A stretch of DNA of 44,001 nt from Bdellovibrio sp. CG22_combo_CG10-13_8_21_14_all_39_27 (GCA_002786715.1 PCTW01000016.1:155371-199371); one strand, 5' to 3'. Numbered from the stretch's first letter, positions 16,528 through 25,806 are shown. Notes: generated from the sequence alone by a model not told the origin. Program-made: numbers and translations.

Positions 16528-17883
16528 ATGCTTAGAATCCTACTCGTTGACGATAATGAAGACCTTCTTGAGGTTTTAACTGTGCTTCTTTCACTAGAAG
16601 CAAAGTTTGATATTGTTGCCTGTTCAAATGTCAGTGAGGCCATGAATCACTTGAAAGAGCGTAGTGATATCGATGCTATTATTTCAGATTATAATCTTCA
16701 AGATGGTAACGGAGCTGAGCTCTATGCTTACAATCAAACTCAAAATAAATTACCCTTCGCCCTTTTTTCTGCCTACTTGGCCGAGGATTGTGAAGGGCTC
16801 GATACTTTAACCTCTGACAACCCACTTAATCGTTTTATTCGTAAAAGTGTTGAAGAGAAAAAATTATTCGAATTTATTCTAGACATAGAACGTTCTAAAA
16901 TTTCCAATGCCAAAAATGATGATTCTTCAGATCAAAAATATCATCGCTTACCGGTTTCTTTCTTAAAGAAGTTTGAATTTAAAAGCATTGATTACTTTGT
17001 AAAACTTAAAGAAGATCATTTCGTGAAGATCTCGAACGCTGGCGAGGGAATTTCTTCTCAGTTAGATTCTTACGAGAGTAAAAATGTTCATTTTCTTTTT
17101 GTTAAAATTGAAGATCTTGGAGCATTGTTTTCTGAAGTTGGAAGAATATTACAACTTTCTAAAAATGAAAGCGCAACGCTTGAAGAAGAAGTTGTTACAA
17201 TTTCAAATATTCATTTTGAAATCTCTCTTGTGGCACTAAAGCATCTTGGCTTAAGAAGAGAGCACATTGAATTTATTAATAAATCCCTTGCAACTTCTAT
17301 TGAAAAATTAAGTAAGAATACTGAGTTTAAGGGAATTCTGGAGAGATTAAATCAAAATGAGAGTTTGTTTAAAAACCATTCTTTACTCACTCTTTATTTA
17401 GCAACCCCGATGATCTATGCCTTAGGTTGGAATTCACCATCCACAATTGAGAGACTTGTTCATGCCGCTCTTTTTCACGATATGGGTTTAGCTCATCCTC
17501 ATCTTTGTGAATTTGAGAATCAAGAATTCACAAATGGATTGCTTAGTACCGAAGACGAGAAAGAACTTAAATCTCATCCTGTTATTGCGGCCGAGTTATT
17601 AAAGAAATTTGACTTTATTCATCTCGAAACGATAAAAATTGTACAAGAACATCATGAGAAGCCTGATGGTAAGGGTTATCCTTCTGGGCTTAGTGCTCAG
17701 CATGTCTCAGCTTTGGGTGCAGCTTTTATCATTGCTCATGATTTTGCTCATTCACTTTTAAAATCAAGATATGATTTGAAAGCTTTTAAATTTTATCTAG
17801 CTGAGAAAAAAGGTTTTTATCAAATAGGACAATACAAACGTTGCATTGAAGCCTTTTTGCAAATTTCCAGTCAGATTAAATAA
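16528..17883 (+). CDS. response regulator with HD-GYP c-di-GMP phosphodiesterase domain
   Basis: From the ATG at 16528 the protein has 451 residues. Residues 1-125 form a receiver domain (ILLVDDNED with the acidic pair at 8-9, phospho-acceptor Asp54 in SDYNL, Lys106 in the switch region). Residues 140-280 are a linker domain that I do not recognise. Residues 280-451 form an HD-GYP domain with LFHDMG (His317, Asp318), HHE at 375-377 and DGKGYP at 380-385, all intact. HD-GYP proteins hydrolyse c-di-GMP to GMP; phosphorylation of the receiver should control this. No histidine kinase is adjacent. It lies 39 bases behind the lipid cluster on the same strand, but its own putative promoter suggests separate control. 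Confidence 0.9.
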   Translation: MLRILLVDDNEDLLEVLTVLLSLEAKFDIVACSNVSEAMNHLKERSDIDAIISDYNLQDGNGAELYAYNQTQNKLPFALFSAYLAEDCEGLDTLTSDNPLNRFIRKSVEEKKLFEFILDIERSKISNAKNDDSSDQKYHRLPVSFLKKFEFKSIDYFVKLKEDHFVKISNAGEGISSQLDSYESKNVHFLFVKIEDLGALFSEVGRILQLSKNESATLEEEVVTISNIHFEISLVALKHLGLRREHIEFINKSLATSIEKLSKNTEFKGILERLNQNESLFKNHSLLTLYLATPMIYALGWNSPSTIERLVHAALFHDMGLAHPHLCEFENQEFTNGLLSTEDEKELKSHPVIAAELLKKFDFIHLETIKIVQEHHEKPDGKGYPSGLSAQHVSALGAAFIIAHDFAHSLLKSRYDLKAFKFYLAEKKGFYQIGQYKRCIEAFLQISSQIK

Positions 17884-18097
17884 TATTCAATTTTTTAAGA
17901 ACAGTTGAGAACATATCTCGTGCTGAATTAGGTGATGGTTTGGCCGCATTTTCTACCAATATATCTTGAATTCTTTCATTCTCTTTGATGACTTTATTAG
18001 CTTGATACGAAGTCGTTCCAACGACTTTATTCATGCGACGATTGCTTTCAAGAGTTTGGTCTGGAAAAGAAGGCTTATAGTTTTGATCTATTTTCAT
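17876..18097 (-). CDS. small hypothetical protein
   Basis: A 73-residue, hydrophilic, basic protein (MKIDQNYKPSF start, KKLNII end). No known family, signal peptide or membrane segment. It overlaps the end of the HD-GYP gene by 8 bases in the convergent direction and lies upstream of the intergenic terminator that ends the nrdBA unit, so it needs its own promoter, which I cannot identify. The composition is ordinary for the region and the frame is not antisense to a longer gene over most of its length, which is why I keep it. No clear Shine-Dalgarno sequence precedes the ATG. Confidence 0.45.
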   Translation of the reverse strand: MKIDQNYKPSFPDQTLESNRRMNKVVGTTSYQANKVIKENERIQDILVENAAKPSPNSARDMFSTVLKKLNII

Positions 18098-18136
18098 AGA
18101 AAACTGGTCGGTTAATTAAAGAAAAATCTTGAGTAT

Positions 18137-18167
18137 TTAAAAAAAGGGTCTGTAAAAACAGACCCTT
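18137..18167 (-). terminator. intrinsic terminator after nrdA
   Basis: A perfect 10-bp stem (AAGGGTCTGT at 18144-18153 with ACAGACCCTT at 18158-18167) with a 4-nt loop. On the minus strand the stem is followed by a run of T, which ends the nrdB-nrdA transcript 27 bases past the stop codon. Confidence 0.88.
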
Positions 18168-18193
18168 AGGTGGAGGACTCTTTATGCTGTCAA

Positions 18194-20557
18194 TCAGCCG
18201 CTACACATTTCACAGCCCTCTGGATTGTCCAGTGAGCACAGCATAGCTTCGCGATTCTCTTCAGCTGATTTCGATTCATTGATAGAATTTTGATCAACAG
18301 TAAATTTAACAGCATTAACCGCCGATCTTGTTCTTAAATAGTAAAGACCCGTTTTAAGTCCTGCTTTCCAAGCATAAAAGTGCATTGACGAAAGCTTTCC
18401 AAAATTGGCCGCTTCCATATGAATATTCATACTCATGCCTTGATCAATGAATGGTGACCTAATGGCCGCATGATCAATGATCGATCTTTGCTTGATTTCC
18501 CAAACCGTTTTATAGAGTTCTTTGATTTCTTCAGGAATGCGATTGATTGAAGCGACAGAACCGTTATTTGAAATGATTTCTTGTCTCATGCGATCGTCCC
18601 AAATTCCTAGTTCAATTAAATCATTTACAAGGTATTTATTAACAACAGCAAACTCGCCAGATAGGACACGTCTGACATAAATGTTTGAAGTAATAGGTTC
18701 AAAGCATTCATTGTTTCCAAGAATTTGAGAAGTTGAAGCCGTCGGCATAGGAGCAACGAGAAGTGAATTGCGAACTCCGTGTTTAGCGATTTTTGCACGT
18801 AGAGCATCCCAATCCCAGAGCTTACTAACTGGCTTTGCACCCCAAAGATCAAAGCTTAACTTGCCCTGAGAGATAGGTGAACCTTGATAAGACTCATAAT
18901 GGCCATGTTTTTGAGCAAGCTCATTTGAGGCGCTGAGACCTGCAAAGTAAATTGTTTCAAATATTTCACGATCTAAATTGAGGGCTTCTTGAGATTCAAA
19001 AGGAAGTCTCATAAGGAAAAAAGTATCGGCCAAGCCTTGGATTCCAAGACCGATCGGACGATGGCGCATATTTGAATTGCGGGCTTCTGGTACTGGATAG
19101 TAATTGATATCGATGATTCTATTGAGATTCAAAGTCATGCGATAAACAACGTCATATAATTTTTTGAAATCATATGTTTTTGTCTTTAAATCAACAAAGC
19201 GATTGAGTGCTACGCTGGCCAAGTTACAAACGGCAACTTCATCAGGTGAAGTGTACTCCATGATTTCGGTACAAAGGTTTGAGCTCTTAATTGTTCCCAA
19301 ATTCTTTTGATTGCTCTTTTCGTTAATTGAATCCTTATAAAGCATGTAAGGAGAGCCTGATTCAATTTGAGTTTCGAGCACGTGGAACCAAAGGTCTTGA
19401 GCGCGTATAGTTTTCTTAGCGCGACCTTCAGCTTCATATTGGGTGTAGAGTCTTTCAAACTCAGCACCGTAACAATCAGCAAGTCCGGGAGCTTCGTGTG
19501 GACAAAAAAGTGACCAATGAGAATCGGCTTCAACACGCTTCATGAAAAGATCTGGAATCCAAAGAGCGTAGAAAAGATCGCGAGCGCGAGACTCATCCTT
19601 TCCCGTATTCTTTTTCATATCGAGGAAGTCGAAAACATCAGCATGCCATGGCTCAAGATAGATGGCGAAAGCACCTTTTCTCTTGCCGCCACCTTGATCA
19701 ACGTAGCGAGCTGTATCGTTAAAAACTTTAAGCATTGGCACGATACCGTTACTGGTGCCATTCGTCCCTTTGATGAAAGAGCCCTTGGCGCGAATGTTGT
19801 GAATTGAGAGTCCAATGCCGCCAGCACTTTGAGAAATAAGTGCTGTTTGAGTGAGGGTAGAGTAAATTCCTTCGATTGAATCATCTTTCATGGCCAATAA
19901 AAAACAGCTTGATAGTTGTGGCTTATTGGTACCAGAGTTGAAAAGAGTTGGAGATGCGTGAGTAAAGAGTTTTTTACTCATGAGATCGTAGGTTTCGATG
20001 GCAGCTTCGATATCGTTCATATGAATACCACAAGCCACTCTCATGAGCATTTGTCCTGGGCGTTCAACAATTTTTCCATCCATCTTTAAAAGGTATGAGC
20101 GCTCCAGCGTTTTAAAGCCAAAGTAATCGTAATCGAAATCGCGCTTATCAACGATTGCTTGATCTAATCTTTCAGCGTTTTCCATTACGAACTCATAAAG
20201 TTCTTTTGAAATGAGGGGAGAAGCTTCTCCAGTCATTTCATTTGAGAAATTGAACATCGCTTTAATGTTTTCTGAGAAACAGCCACGCGTTTCTTTATGC
20301 AGATTTGAAACGGCCAGTTTTCCCGCCAATTTCGAATAGTCAGGATGTTGAGTCGACAAATAGGCAGCCGTTTCAGCTGCTAGATTGTCGAGTTCTCTGG
20401 TTGTTATTCCATCATAAATACCTTCAATTACTTTTTTTGCAATAATTGTGGCATCGATCATTTCAGGAGTGAGGTCATTGGCCAAAAGCTCAATGCGCTC
20501 AGTGATCTTATCAAATTTTACTGGTTCTCTTTCGCCGCTTCTCGTGATGATGTACAT
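18194..20557 (-). CDS. nrdA: class I ribonucleoside-diphosphate reductase large subunit, eukaryote-like
   Basis: A 787-residue cytoplasmic enzyme that reduces ribonucleoside diphosphates to deoxyribonucleotides. An ATP-cone lies at residues 1-90. The catalytic set is complete: Cys218 (SSCFL), Asn427, Cys429 and Glu431 (NLCTE), Cys444 (CNLAS), the tyrosine pair 739-740 (LYYLR) on the radical path, and the C-terminal redox pair Cys782 and Cys785 (CEMC). The core residues fall at the same numbers as in mammalian R1, and many blocks ([21 protein letters not shown]) read like the eukaryotic enzyme, not like Escherichia coli NrdA. It lies downstream of nrdB with GGAG before its ATG and an intrinsic terminator after its stop. 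The ATP-cone implies overall activity control by ATP/dATP. Confidence 0.97.
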   Translation of the reverse strand: MYIITRSGEREPVKFDKITERIELLANDLTPEMIDATIIAKKVIEGIYDGITTRELDNLAAETAAYLSTQHPDYSKLAGKLAVSNLHKETRGCFSENIKAMFNFSNEMTGEASPLISKELYEFVMENAERLDQAIVDKRDFDYDYFGFKTLERSYLLKMDGKIVERPGQMLMRVACGIHMNDIEAAIETYDLMSKKLFTHASPTLFNSGTNKPQLSSCFLLAMKDDSIEGIYSTLTQTALISQSAGGIGLSIHNIRAKGSFIKGTNGTSNGIVPMLKVFNDTARYVDQGGGKRKGAFAIYLEPWHADVFDFLDMKKNTGKDESRARDLFYALWIPDLFMKRVEADSHWSLFCPHEAPGLADCYGAEFERLYTQYEAEGRAKKTIRAQDLWFHVLETQIESGSPYMLYKDSINEKSNQKNLGTIKSSNLCTEIMEYTSPDEVAVCNLASVALNRFVDLKTKTYDFKKLYDVVYRMTLNLNRIIDINYYPVPEARNSNMRHRPIGLGIQGLADTFFLMRLPFESQEALNLDREIFETIYFAGLSASNELAQKHGHYESYQGSPISQGKLSFDLWGAKPVSKLWDWDALRAKIAKHGVRNSLLVAPMPTASTSQILGNNECFEPITSNIYVRRVLSGEFAVVNKYLVNDLIELGIWDDRMRQEIISNNGSVASINRIPEEIKELYKTVWEIKQRSIIDHAAIRSPFIDQGMSMNIHMEAANFGKLSSMHFYAWKAGLKTGLYYLRTRSAVNAVKFTVDQNSINESKSAEENREAMLCSLDNPEGCEMCSG

Positions 20558-20559
20558 AA

Positions 20560-21528
20560 TTAAAACTCCGCATCTAATGTAAAGACGTTTTCCTTGCGAT
20601 CATTGAGGACACCTGATTTTTGGTACTCTGATACGCGTTTTTCAAAAAAGTTAGTTTTCCCCTCAAGTGAAATAAGCTCCATCCACTCAAATGGGTTTGT
20701 AGTGTTGTAAACCTTGTCACAACCTAAAAAGCTCAACCAATGATCGGCCACAAATTCGATGTACTGAGACATCATGGCTGCATTCATTCCGATAAGAGAT
20801 ACTGGGAGCGCATCGCTGATAAATTCTTTTTCAATAGAAACAGCTTCAGTGATGATCGCTGTAATCGTTTTCTTATCTGCTTTTTCATCTTCTGCAAGGA
20901 GTGAATGCATAAGGCAAGCAAACTCGCAGTGAAGACCTTCGTCGCGCGAAATAAATTCGTTTGATGTACATAGGCCTGGCATCATCCCGCGTTTTTTGAG
21001 CCAGTAAATGGCACAGAATGATCCAGAAAAGAAAATGCCTTCAATGGCAGCAAAGGCGACTAAACGCTCAGCAAATTTCTTTGATGATTTAATCCATCTC
21101 ATGGCCCAGTCTGCTTTCTTTGCGACTGGAGGAAGATTTTGAACAGCTTGAAAAAGCTTATCTCTTTCGCCTGGATCTTTAATATAAGTATCGATTAAAA
21201 GTGAATAAGTTTCAGAATGGATATTTTCCATGGCTATTTGAAAGCCGTAGAAGCAACGAGCTTCTGGCAATTGAACATCGTTATAGAATCGAAGTGCTAA
21301 ATTTTCATTAACGATGCCGTCAGAGGCAGCAAAAAATGCGAGAACGTGAGTAATGAAATGTTTTTCATTGGCGTTTAGTTTTTCCCAGTCGCTCATATCT
21401 TGGTAAAGATCAATTTCTTCAGCAGTCCAAAAGACGGCCATATGCTTTTTGTACATTTCCCAAACTTGCATGTTTTTTAGTGGGAATAAGACAAAACGAT
21501 CTTCGTTAGGGGTTAGAATAGAACTCAC
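20560..21528 (-). CDS. nrdB: class I ribonucleotide reductase small (radical) subunit, eukaryote-like
   Basis: A 322-residue diiron protein that forms the tyrosyl radical for NrdA. The block [13 protein letters not shown] and [16 protein letters not shown] hold the radical tyrosine (Tyr94) and metal ligands Glu101 and His104. [11 protein letters not shown] and RDEGLHCEF supply the later Glu/Glu/His ligands. The C-terminus FTLDAEF is almost the mammalian R2 tail that docks into R1, unlike Escherichia coli NrdB. The start is GTG 5 nt behind GCGGAGGA. It is the first gene of a two-gene unit with nrdA, separated by 2 bases beyond the stop, and follows a long leader with several stem-loops. I see no obvious NrdR or DnaA box. 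Confidence 0.97.
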   Translation of the reverse strand: MSSILTPNEDRFVLFPLKNMQVWEMYKKHMAVFWTAEEIDLYQDMSDWEKLNANEKHFITHVLAFFAASDGIVNENLALRFYNDVQLPEARCFYGFQIAMENIHSETYSLLIDTYIKDPGERDKLFQAVQNLPPVAKKADWAMRWIKSSKKFAERLVAFAAIEGIFFSGSFCAIYWLKKRGMMPGLCTSNEFISRDEGLHCEFACLMHSLLAEDEKADKKTITAIITEAVSIEKEFISDALPVSLIGMNAAMMSQYIEFVADHWLSFLGCDKVYNTTNPFEWMELISLEGKTNFFEKRVSEYQKSGVLNDRKENVFTLDAEF

Positions 21529-21780
21529 AATTTCCTCCGCTCAAGTGTTGGACCGCTGGTTCGGTCTAGGTATCTTCGCGAGAGGTCGTGGAATAGGTGT
21601 CCGGTGACGTTTTTAGGTGTGATAAGTCGATCGACAATGCCTTCGCATTGCCTGTAAGCAATCAAAAATATGCACAAATTCCTAGCACTTAAAGGGTTTT
21701 TTGTGTGTGTGTGCCCTTTTAGTGTCGTCCCCAGGTGACCGTCTTCAATGAGGTCTCTCGTTATTTTTAATGGTAGAGAA
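21529..21780 (-). promoter_or_regulatory. long structured leader upstream of nrdBA
   Basis: This stretch has no gene but holds several stem-loops: GACCG/CGGTC at 21551-21566, CAATGC/GCATTG with a 4-nt loop at 21635-21650, next to the palindrome GTCGATCGAC at 21626-21635, and AAAGGG/CCCTTT around a loop containing six GT repeats at about 21691-21719. Together they look like an RNA leader of nrdB, but I cannot match a known riboswitch. From 21781 to 21913 I see only AT-rich sequence without clear signals. Confidence 0.4.
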
Positions 21781-21913
21781 AAGTTGAGGAAATTTCCATC
21801 ATAAAACTGATACTCGCATCGCGTCTTTCATCAAAAATTTTCTTACAATCGCAAAATGACATGATGAACATCGAAAATAAAAAAAATGAAGGGGTTGACT
21901 TCGAATTATTAAA

Positions 21914-21941
21914 TAAAAAAGGGCCGAGTAAAACTCGGCCC
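21914..21941 (-). terminator. intrinsic terminator of the three-repeat secreted protein gene
   Basis: Perfect 9-bp stem GGGCCGAGT (21921-21929) with ACTCGGCCC (21933-21941) and a 3-nt loop. On the minus strand it is followed by a T-rich run, about 30 bases past the stop codon. Confidence 0.92.
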
Positions 21942-21970
21942 GATACGTGATGAACTTTATTAGCTGGAAC

Positions 21971-23185
21971 TTATCTCTCTAAAAAAACTCTGATACTTGT
22001 AATCATTAGATCGCCTCTGATAGCAAGAGTAGATGAGTTGATATCCGCTCCTGCAAGTGAAAGAACAACAGTGCTTCTTCCGTCTTGTAATCTTTCAGTA
22101 TTGCTACAGCCAAGAGTTCCAAGGGCACGATCACACAATCTCATTTGTCCTCTCATTCCGCGATTTTCAACTTGTACTTCCATTCTCATCATACGGCCAA
22201 AAGCACGTGTTCCGATGAGTGAAGCAACTGAAACATCTTCGTCACCAAACACTCTGCGCATTGGACGAGCATCGAGAACTCTTGGCCCAGGGATGGGACC
22301 AGGTCCATTTCCGCGAACCAATTCAGCAGAAAGAGTAGTTACATAAACAGGCCCATCAAAGAGAACTTCGATTCTTGACGCCGGTCCTATTGCTCTTACG
22401 TCAAAGCGAACTTTTCTAGAAAAACGATCGATGTATTGTGCTTGGCCTGAAGGACGTCCGTTGATCAGAAGTTCTGCACGAACTAAACTTTGACCGTGAC
22501 GTGGTCCACGTCCGCCACCTAGAACTTCAGCATCGAGTTCGATTGTTCTAACTGCTTGGCCGCGTCTCATATCAAGTGACAATTCTCTCATGACATCAAG
22601 AGATCTAAATTGATCAAATGAAGTCATGATTCTTCTTTCTACTTGATCGATTCCGAAACCTCCGCCACCGCCGTGTTGGTCGCGATCGACGAGAACTGCT
22701 ACAACTCTGTCGATTGTGATATTGCCACGCAATTGAAGCTGGAGAGTTTTTAATTCCTGTCCGATAGTAGTGCCTGGTCGAACTTCGAAAACGGCACGAG
22801 TTCCAAAGGTATCTAAAATTTCAGTCTGACCTTCTTGTCTACCATTGATAAGTAAAGTTGCTTGACCATGACCAGCGGCACTTGTTCCGAAAACAACAAC
22901 ACGCTTGATGTCGTAGCCTCTATATTGACCATCTATATCTAAGATTCTTCTCAAAGGAAGAATATTTTCTCCTCTAAAAGTTTGATAGACATCCTCTTCT
23001 AAACGAATGCGTTCATCATCATTCCAATCACCACGCCGATCATCCCTCCGGTCATCCCGTCGATCAAAACGTGGATCGTTGTGTCGGTCGTTAAAATCAA
23101 ACTGAGCGTGAGCAGCATTGCCCAATAGTGAAAGTCCCAGTCCCAGTCCCAGTGCAAGTAAATAGTTCGCCTTTAACATTTTCAT
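21971..23185 (-). CDS. secreted protein with three internal repeats
   Basis: A 404-residue exported protein with a signal peptide (residues 1-27, cleavage after AHA) containing a Leu-Gly run. A charged Asp/Arg linker (about 34-60) includes RRDD repeats. The rest is three related units at about 61-170, 179-290 and 305-404, each with a short helical stretch followed by beta-rich sequence. Units 1 and 2 share LLINGR and DxF-x4-FxVR, and all three end in a strand of the form IDRVVAVLV / VTTLSAELV / ITSIRVFLE. The third unit has a Cys pair (351, 360). Family and function unknown; the layout suggests a periplasmic or surface binding protein. A good GAGGAGAG site precedes the ATG and a terminator follows. 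Confidence 0.82.
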   Translation of the reverse strand: MKMLKANYLLALGLGLGLSLLGNAAHAQFDFNDRHNDPRFDRRDDRRDDRRGDWNDDERIRLEEDVYQTFRGENILPLRRILDIDGQYRGYDIKRVVVFGTSAAGHGQATLLINGRQEGQTEILDTFGTRAVFEVRPGTTIGQELKTLQLQLRGNITIDRVVAVLVDRDQHGGGGGFGIDQVERRIMTSFDQFRSLDVMRELSLDMRRGQAVRTIELDAEVLGGGRGPRHGQSLVRAELLINGRPSGQAQYIDRFSRKVRFDVRAIGPASRIEVLFDGPVYVTTLSAELVRGNGPGPIPGPRVLDARPMRRVFGDEDVSVASLIGTRAFGRMMRMEVQVENRGMRGQMRLCDRALGTLGCSNTERLQDGRSTVVLSLAGADINSSTLAIRGDLMITSIRVFLER

Positions 23186-23388
23186 GTTTCTCTCCTCTCG
23201 TTGGCCTCTTCATCATGAACAGGGTCGTAATAAAAACACTAAAGCAATTGCTGTGCCGAAATTTTGGTGACCTTTTAGGACTGTTTTAGGCAACTTTACA
23301 AATATTTAGGGGCAAAATGACCCTGTTTTCAACGTGTTGCGATGCGTAAGCGGTGTCTTTTTTCCAATCTATTCAGCGTTTTGCCTCA

Positions 23389-23403
23389 TGTTATGATCTT
23401 TAT
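23389..23403 (+). promoter_or_regulatory. putative extended -10 promoter of a leaderless mRNA
   Basis: TGT followed by TATGAT (23392-23397), then exactly 6 nt to the ATG at 23404, with no Shine-Dalgarno sequence. It argues for the ATG at 23404, which also begins a signal peptide, over the longer frame from 23353. Confidence 0.5.
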
Positions 23404-24207
23404 ATGAGAACGCATCTTTTTATCCTTTTTATACTTCTACCTCACTCTCTAATGGCCAGTTGTTTAAGTGAAACGCCACCAGAGCTGCGAGCGCTTTTGA
23501 GTGATCTTTATAAAGATTTGCGTGCCAAGGGACTTGCCCCTACAGAGCTCAATCAAAAAATGAGTAAACTAACAGGAATGATTATTAAGGAATCGAGCGC
23601 TAACACTTGTTCGGTGAGTGATATGAATGGAAGTGGCTCTTCAACTTCTTATCATTCCTTTTTTAAACATAATCATTCAAAGGGAATTATGTCCCGTTCA
23701 CATAAAGTCGATCTCGCACTTTGTGGCGATTTATTTGCGATGAAAGGTGTGAATATTACTAAGCAAACTAATTATGGATTGGCCCAAATTTCGGCGGACC
23801 GTTGGGTGATGAATAAAAGAGGAGGAGAACTTCTCGTTAATTTCAAAAAAGAATTAACACGCCTGACAGACAAGCAATTAGTTGAGCGTTGTCATGCACG
23901 AACTCTTTTTAGTGATTCAATGGAATCTCTTAGCAATGAAGCAAGTGTCTGGAAGAAATGTAATCCGGGAATTGGACAGCAAACTGAAATTAAGTGCCTT
24001 GGAAAGTGGCTAACTCTTTGTCCTGCGCTTAACATTGAAGTCGCATTAGAGCAGCCTCTGAGTTATTTTGAAACGCGAAGTGCTTCATCCCTTTGTAGTG
24101 ATCTTTATAATAAGGCCGAAGTCGAGTATCTCAATCAAAACCTGAAAGATGCTACAAATAGCGATAAGCAATTAGCTCCACCAAAATTAAAATGTTGTGA
24201 CGATTAA
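23404..24207 (+). CDS. exported protein with possible lytic-transglycosylase-like (SLT) motifs
   Basis: From 23404 the protein has 267 residues. Residues 1-18 form a signal peptide (THLFILFILL core, cleavage near LMA). The segment MIIKESS puts Glu63 where SLT lytic transglycosylases carry the catalytic Glu before Ser, and TNYGLAQISADRW resembles their GLMQI block. The gap between the two is larger than usual and the remaining motifs are not clear, so the assignment is tentative. It has nine or more cysteines, probably forming disulfides, ending in CCDD. If the fold is right, it would cleave peptidoglycan in the periplasm. Converges with the recombinase gene, overlapping it by 4 bases. A longer version starting at 23353 is possible but less likely. 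Confidence 0.6.
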   Translation: MRTHLFILFILLPHSLMASCLSETPPELRALLSDLYKDLRAKGLAPTELNQKMSKLTGMIIKESSANTCSVSDMNGSGSSTSYHSFFKHNHSKGIMSRSHKVDLALCGDLFAMKGVNITKQTNYGLAQISADRWVMNKRGGELLVNFKKELTRLTDKQLVERCHARTLFSDSMESLSNEASVWKKCNPGIGQQTEIKCLGKWLTLCPALNIEVALEQPLSYFETRSASSLCSDLYNKAEVEYLNQNLKDATNSDKQLAPPKLKCCDD

Positions 24208-25163
24208 TAGCGAAGTTTAAGAACTGGCGAATCTTGAAGTTTCTTGCGACGCTTATCATACTCTTGAGTGGTTACTACTGAAGAGTGATTGACCTCGCGA
24301 GCGACCGCATAGATGTCGACTCCTGCATCGAGGAGTTCTGTGATAAAAGAAGCTCGTGCCGAGTGGGGGCAAATGCGAAAGTTTAATTGCATTTTCTTAG
24401 CATAATATTCGAGGATCTCATTAATAGTTCGAGGATTAAGCGGTTTGTTGAGAATTTTTTGACTAGGATTTTTAGTGGGTTGAAAAAGCCAATCTTGATT
24501 CTCATGGCCTCGCTCATTCTTCTTCATCCAATCTAAATAATCATCGATTGCTTTTACACATTGAGGATGAACTACTTTTTGGCCAATCTTTCCGCCCTTT
24601 CCTTTAAACTCTAAAACTTTAAGTTCATTGATATCGCGATAATCGCGGTAGCGAAGGTTTAAGACTTCAGATTTTCTAAGTCCCGTCGTAAAAAAGGTTG
24701 TGAGCAACGCTAAATGCATGAAGCGTGCTTCTGAAGTTGAATTGATAATGGTTGCAAAGAGGCTCGTGACCTGTTCTTTATTTAAAGCATTTGTCGGTGT
24801 GACGACATCTCGACGAGGACGTTTGACTGAAGTGACTGGGTTATAGAGCATGACATTGCGTTCAACTAGAAAATGAAAATAAGAGCTGAGCGAAGCTAGT
24901 TTGCGGGCCAATGTTTTGGGAGCGGCTGCTGCACCATCGCGACCACCAGATTCGGCAAGCCAATTGCGATACTTCACAATATCAATTCGCTCTACTTTGT
25001 CCCATTCTATTTTGCGGCCAAGGACATCGTGATAAAAAGTATGGAATGTTGCTAAGTCAATGGAGTAATTAAGTCGAGTATGCTCACTCGTAAAGTTACC
25101 GAGGTATTCCTCACGCATGAGAAAATCTATTGCCGCATGGCCAATTTTTGGGACTGCTGTCAT
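24204..25163 (-). CDS. tyrosine recombinase (XerC/D-type integrase)
   Basis: A 319-residue site-specific recombinase. Residues 1-110 form the SAM-like core-binding domain; the catalytic domain carries Arg163 (TGLRKSEV), a Lys in FKGKGGK (about 187-192), His267 and Arg270 (PHSAR), His293 (VNHSS) and the nucleophile Tyr302 (TQEYD), all present. Length fits chromosomal Xer proteins. It could be one of the XerC/XerD dimer-resolution pair or a stand-alone integrase; no phage genes, direct repeats or tRNA attachment site are visible nearby, which favours a housekeeping role. A perfect TATAAT lies 6 nt before the ATG without a Shine-Dalgarno sequence. Confidence 0.9.
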   Translation of the reverse strand: MTAVPKIGHAAIDFLMREEYLGNFTSEHTRLNYSIDLATFHTFYHDVLGRKIEWDKVERIDIVKYRNWLAESGGRDGAAAAPKTLARKLASLSSYFHFLVERNVMLYNPVTSVKRPRRDVVTPTNALNKEQVTSLFATIINSTSEARFMHLALLTTFFTTGLRKSEVLNLRYRDYRDINELKVLEFKGKGGKIGQKVVHPQCVKAIDDYLDWMKKNERGHENQDWLFQPTKNPSQKILNKPLNPRTINEILEYYAKKMQLNFRICPHSARASFITELLDAGVDIYAVAREVNHSSVVTTQEYDKRRKKLQDSPVLKLRY

Positions 25164-25175
25164 GATTAGATTATA
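25164..25175 (-). promoter_or_regulatory. putative -10 promoter of a leaderless recombinase mRNA
   Basis: On the minus strand TATAAT (25175-25170) lies exactly 6 nt before the recombinase ATG. No Shine-Dalgarno sequence and no strong -35 box. The divergent FecR-domain gene shares this short gap but has its own AGGAAT ribosome site. Confidence 0.55.
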
Positions 25176-25200
25176 AGTTGAACTAGAACAGGAATCTAAT

Positions 25201-25806
25201 ATGCGAACTTTCTTCCTCTCAGGCCTTATTTTGCTCTTTTCGTCTTCTGTATTTGCACAAGCAGTGACTTTTAAAGTCAGTGCGCTTCGAGGAAAAGTTC
25301 AATATCAGAACAGAAAATTAAAAAGCGGAGAGGTCGTCAACGATTCGGGCATTATTTCAACCAATAAGGCCTCTTTTGTAAAACTCACTTTTGGCAATGA
25401 CTCAGGAACATTAACTTTAGGGCCAAACTCAGAGTTGGATTTAAAGTCGGTTGATCTCAATAAAAAAGAAAGCTCACTTGCTGTGACACTTCGAAAAGGC
25501 GCAGTGAGATGGGTTGGGCAACACAAAGAATTGGGTCGTTTAAAAGGTATTCTCACGCCTCAAGCTTCGCTTGGAGTACGGGGAACAGACTTCGTTCTTA
25601 AGACTTCAGAGCTCTTTGATGAATCAGAGATTGTAGTTCTCGATGGCCTGGTTAATTTTGAAAATCTCGCCAATCCTAACGATCGTGCTCAAGTCAAAAA
25701 AGGACAATGGGGTGGCATCGGCGGACGATTTGGAGAGGTGAGTGGCAAAATCATCAATCTCCCCAAAAAAATCCTCGAACATTTCGATTCTTCTCTCAAA
25801 CTCTAA
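25201..25806 (+). CDS. exported FecR-domain protein
   Basis: A 201-residue protein with a signal peptide (residues 1-19, ending VFA). The rest matches the FecR domain: VSALRGKVQYQNRKLKSGE at the start, LTLGPNSEL in the middle and ASLGVRGTDF near residue 125, the family's signature. FecR domains occur in sigma-regulator proteins and in stand-alone periplasmic proteins. This one has no inner-membrane helix besides the signal peptide and no adjacent sigma factor or TonB receptor, so it is probably a periplasmic stand-alone version. An AGGAAT ribosome site precedes the ATG. Divergent from the recombinase gene. Confidence 0.85.
   Translation: MRTFFLSGLILLFSSSVFAQAVTFKVSALRGKVQYQNRKLKSGEVVNDSGIISTNKASFVKLTFGNDSGTLTLGPNSELDLKSVDLNKKESSLAVTLRKGAVRWVGQHKELGRLKGILTPQASLGVRGTDFVLKTSELFDESEIVVLDGLVNFENLANPNDRAQVKKGQWGGIGGRFGEVSGKIINLPKKILEHFDSSLKL

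Noticed and set aside
19517-19807. Plus-strand frame of 96 codons inside nrdA
   Set aside because: It is antisense to conserved nrdA sequence and carries no recognisable protein features.
21551-21566. T-loop-like GGTTCG stretch as part of a tRNA or tmRNA
   Set aside because: No acceptor stem, anticodon arm or CCA could be built around it on either strand.
21703-21713. GT dinucleotide repeat as a phase-variation switch
   Set aside because: Only about six units, not in a reading frame and not clearly between promoter elements; kept only as part of the nrdB leader.
24204-25163. Integrase of a prophage or genomic island
   Set aside because: No phage genes, tRNA target or direct repeats are visible around it; a Xer-type housekeeping role fits better.
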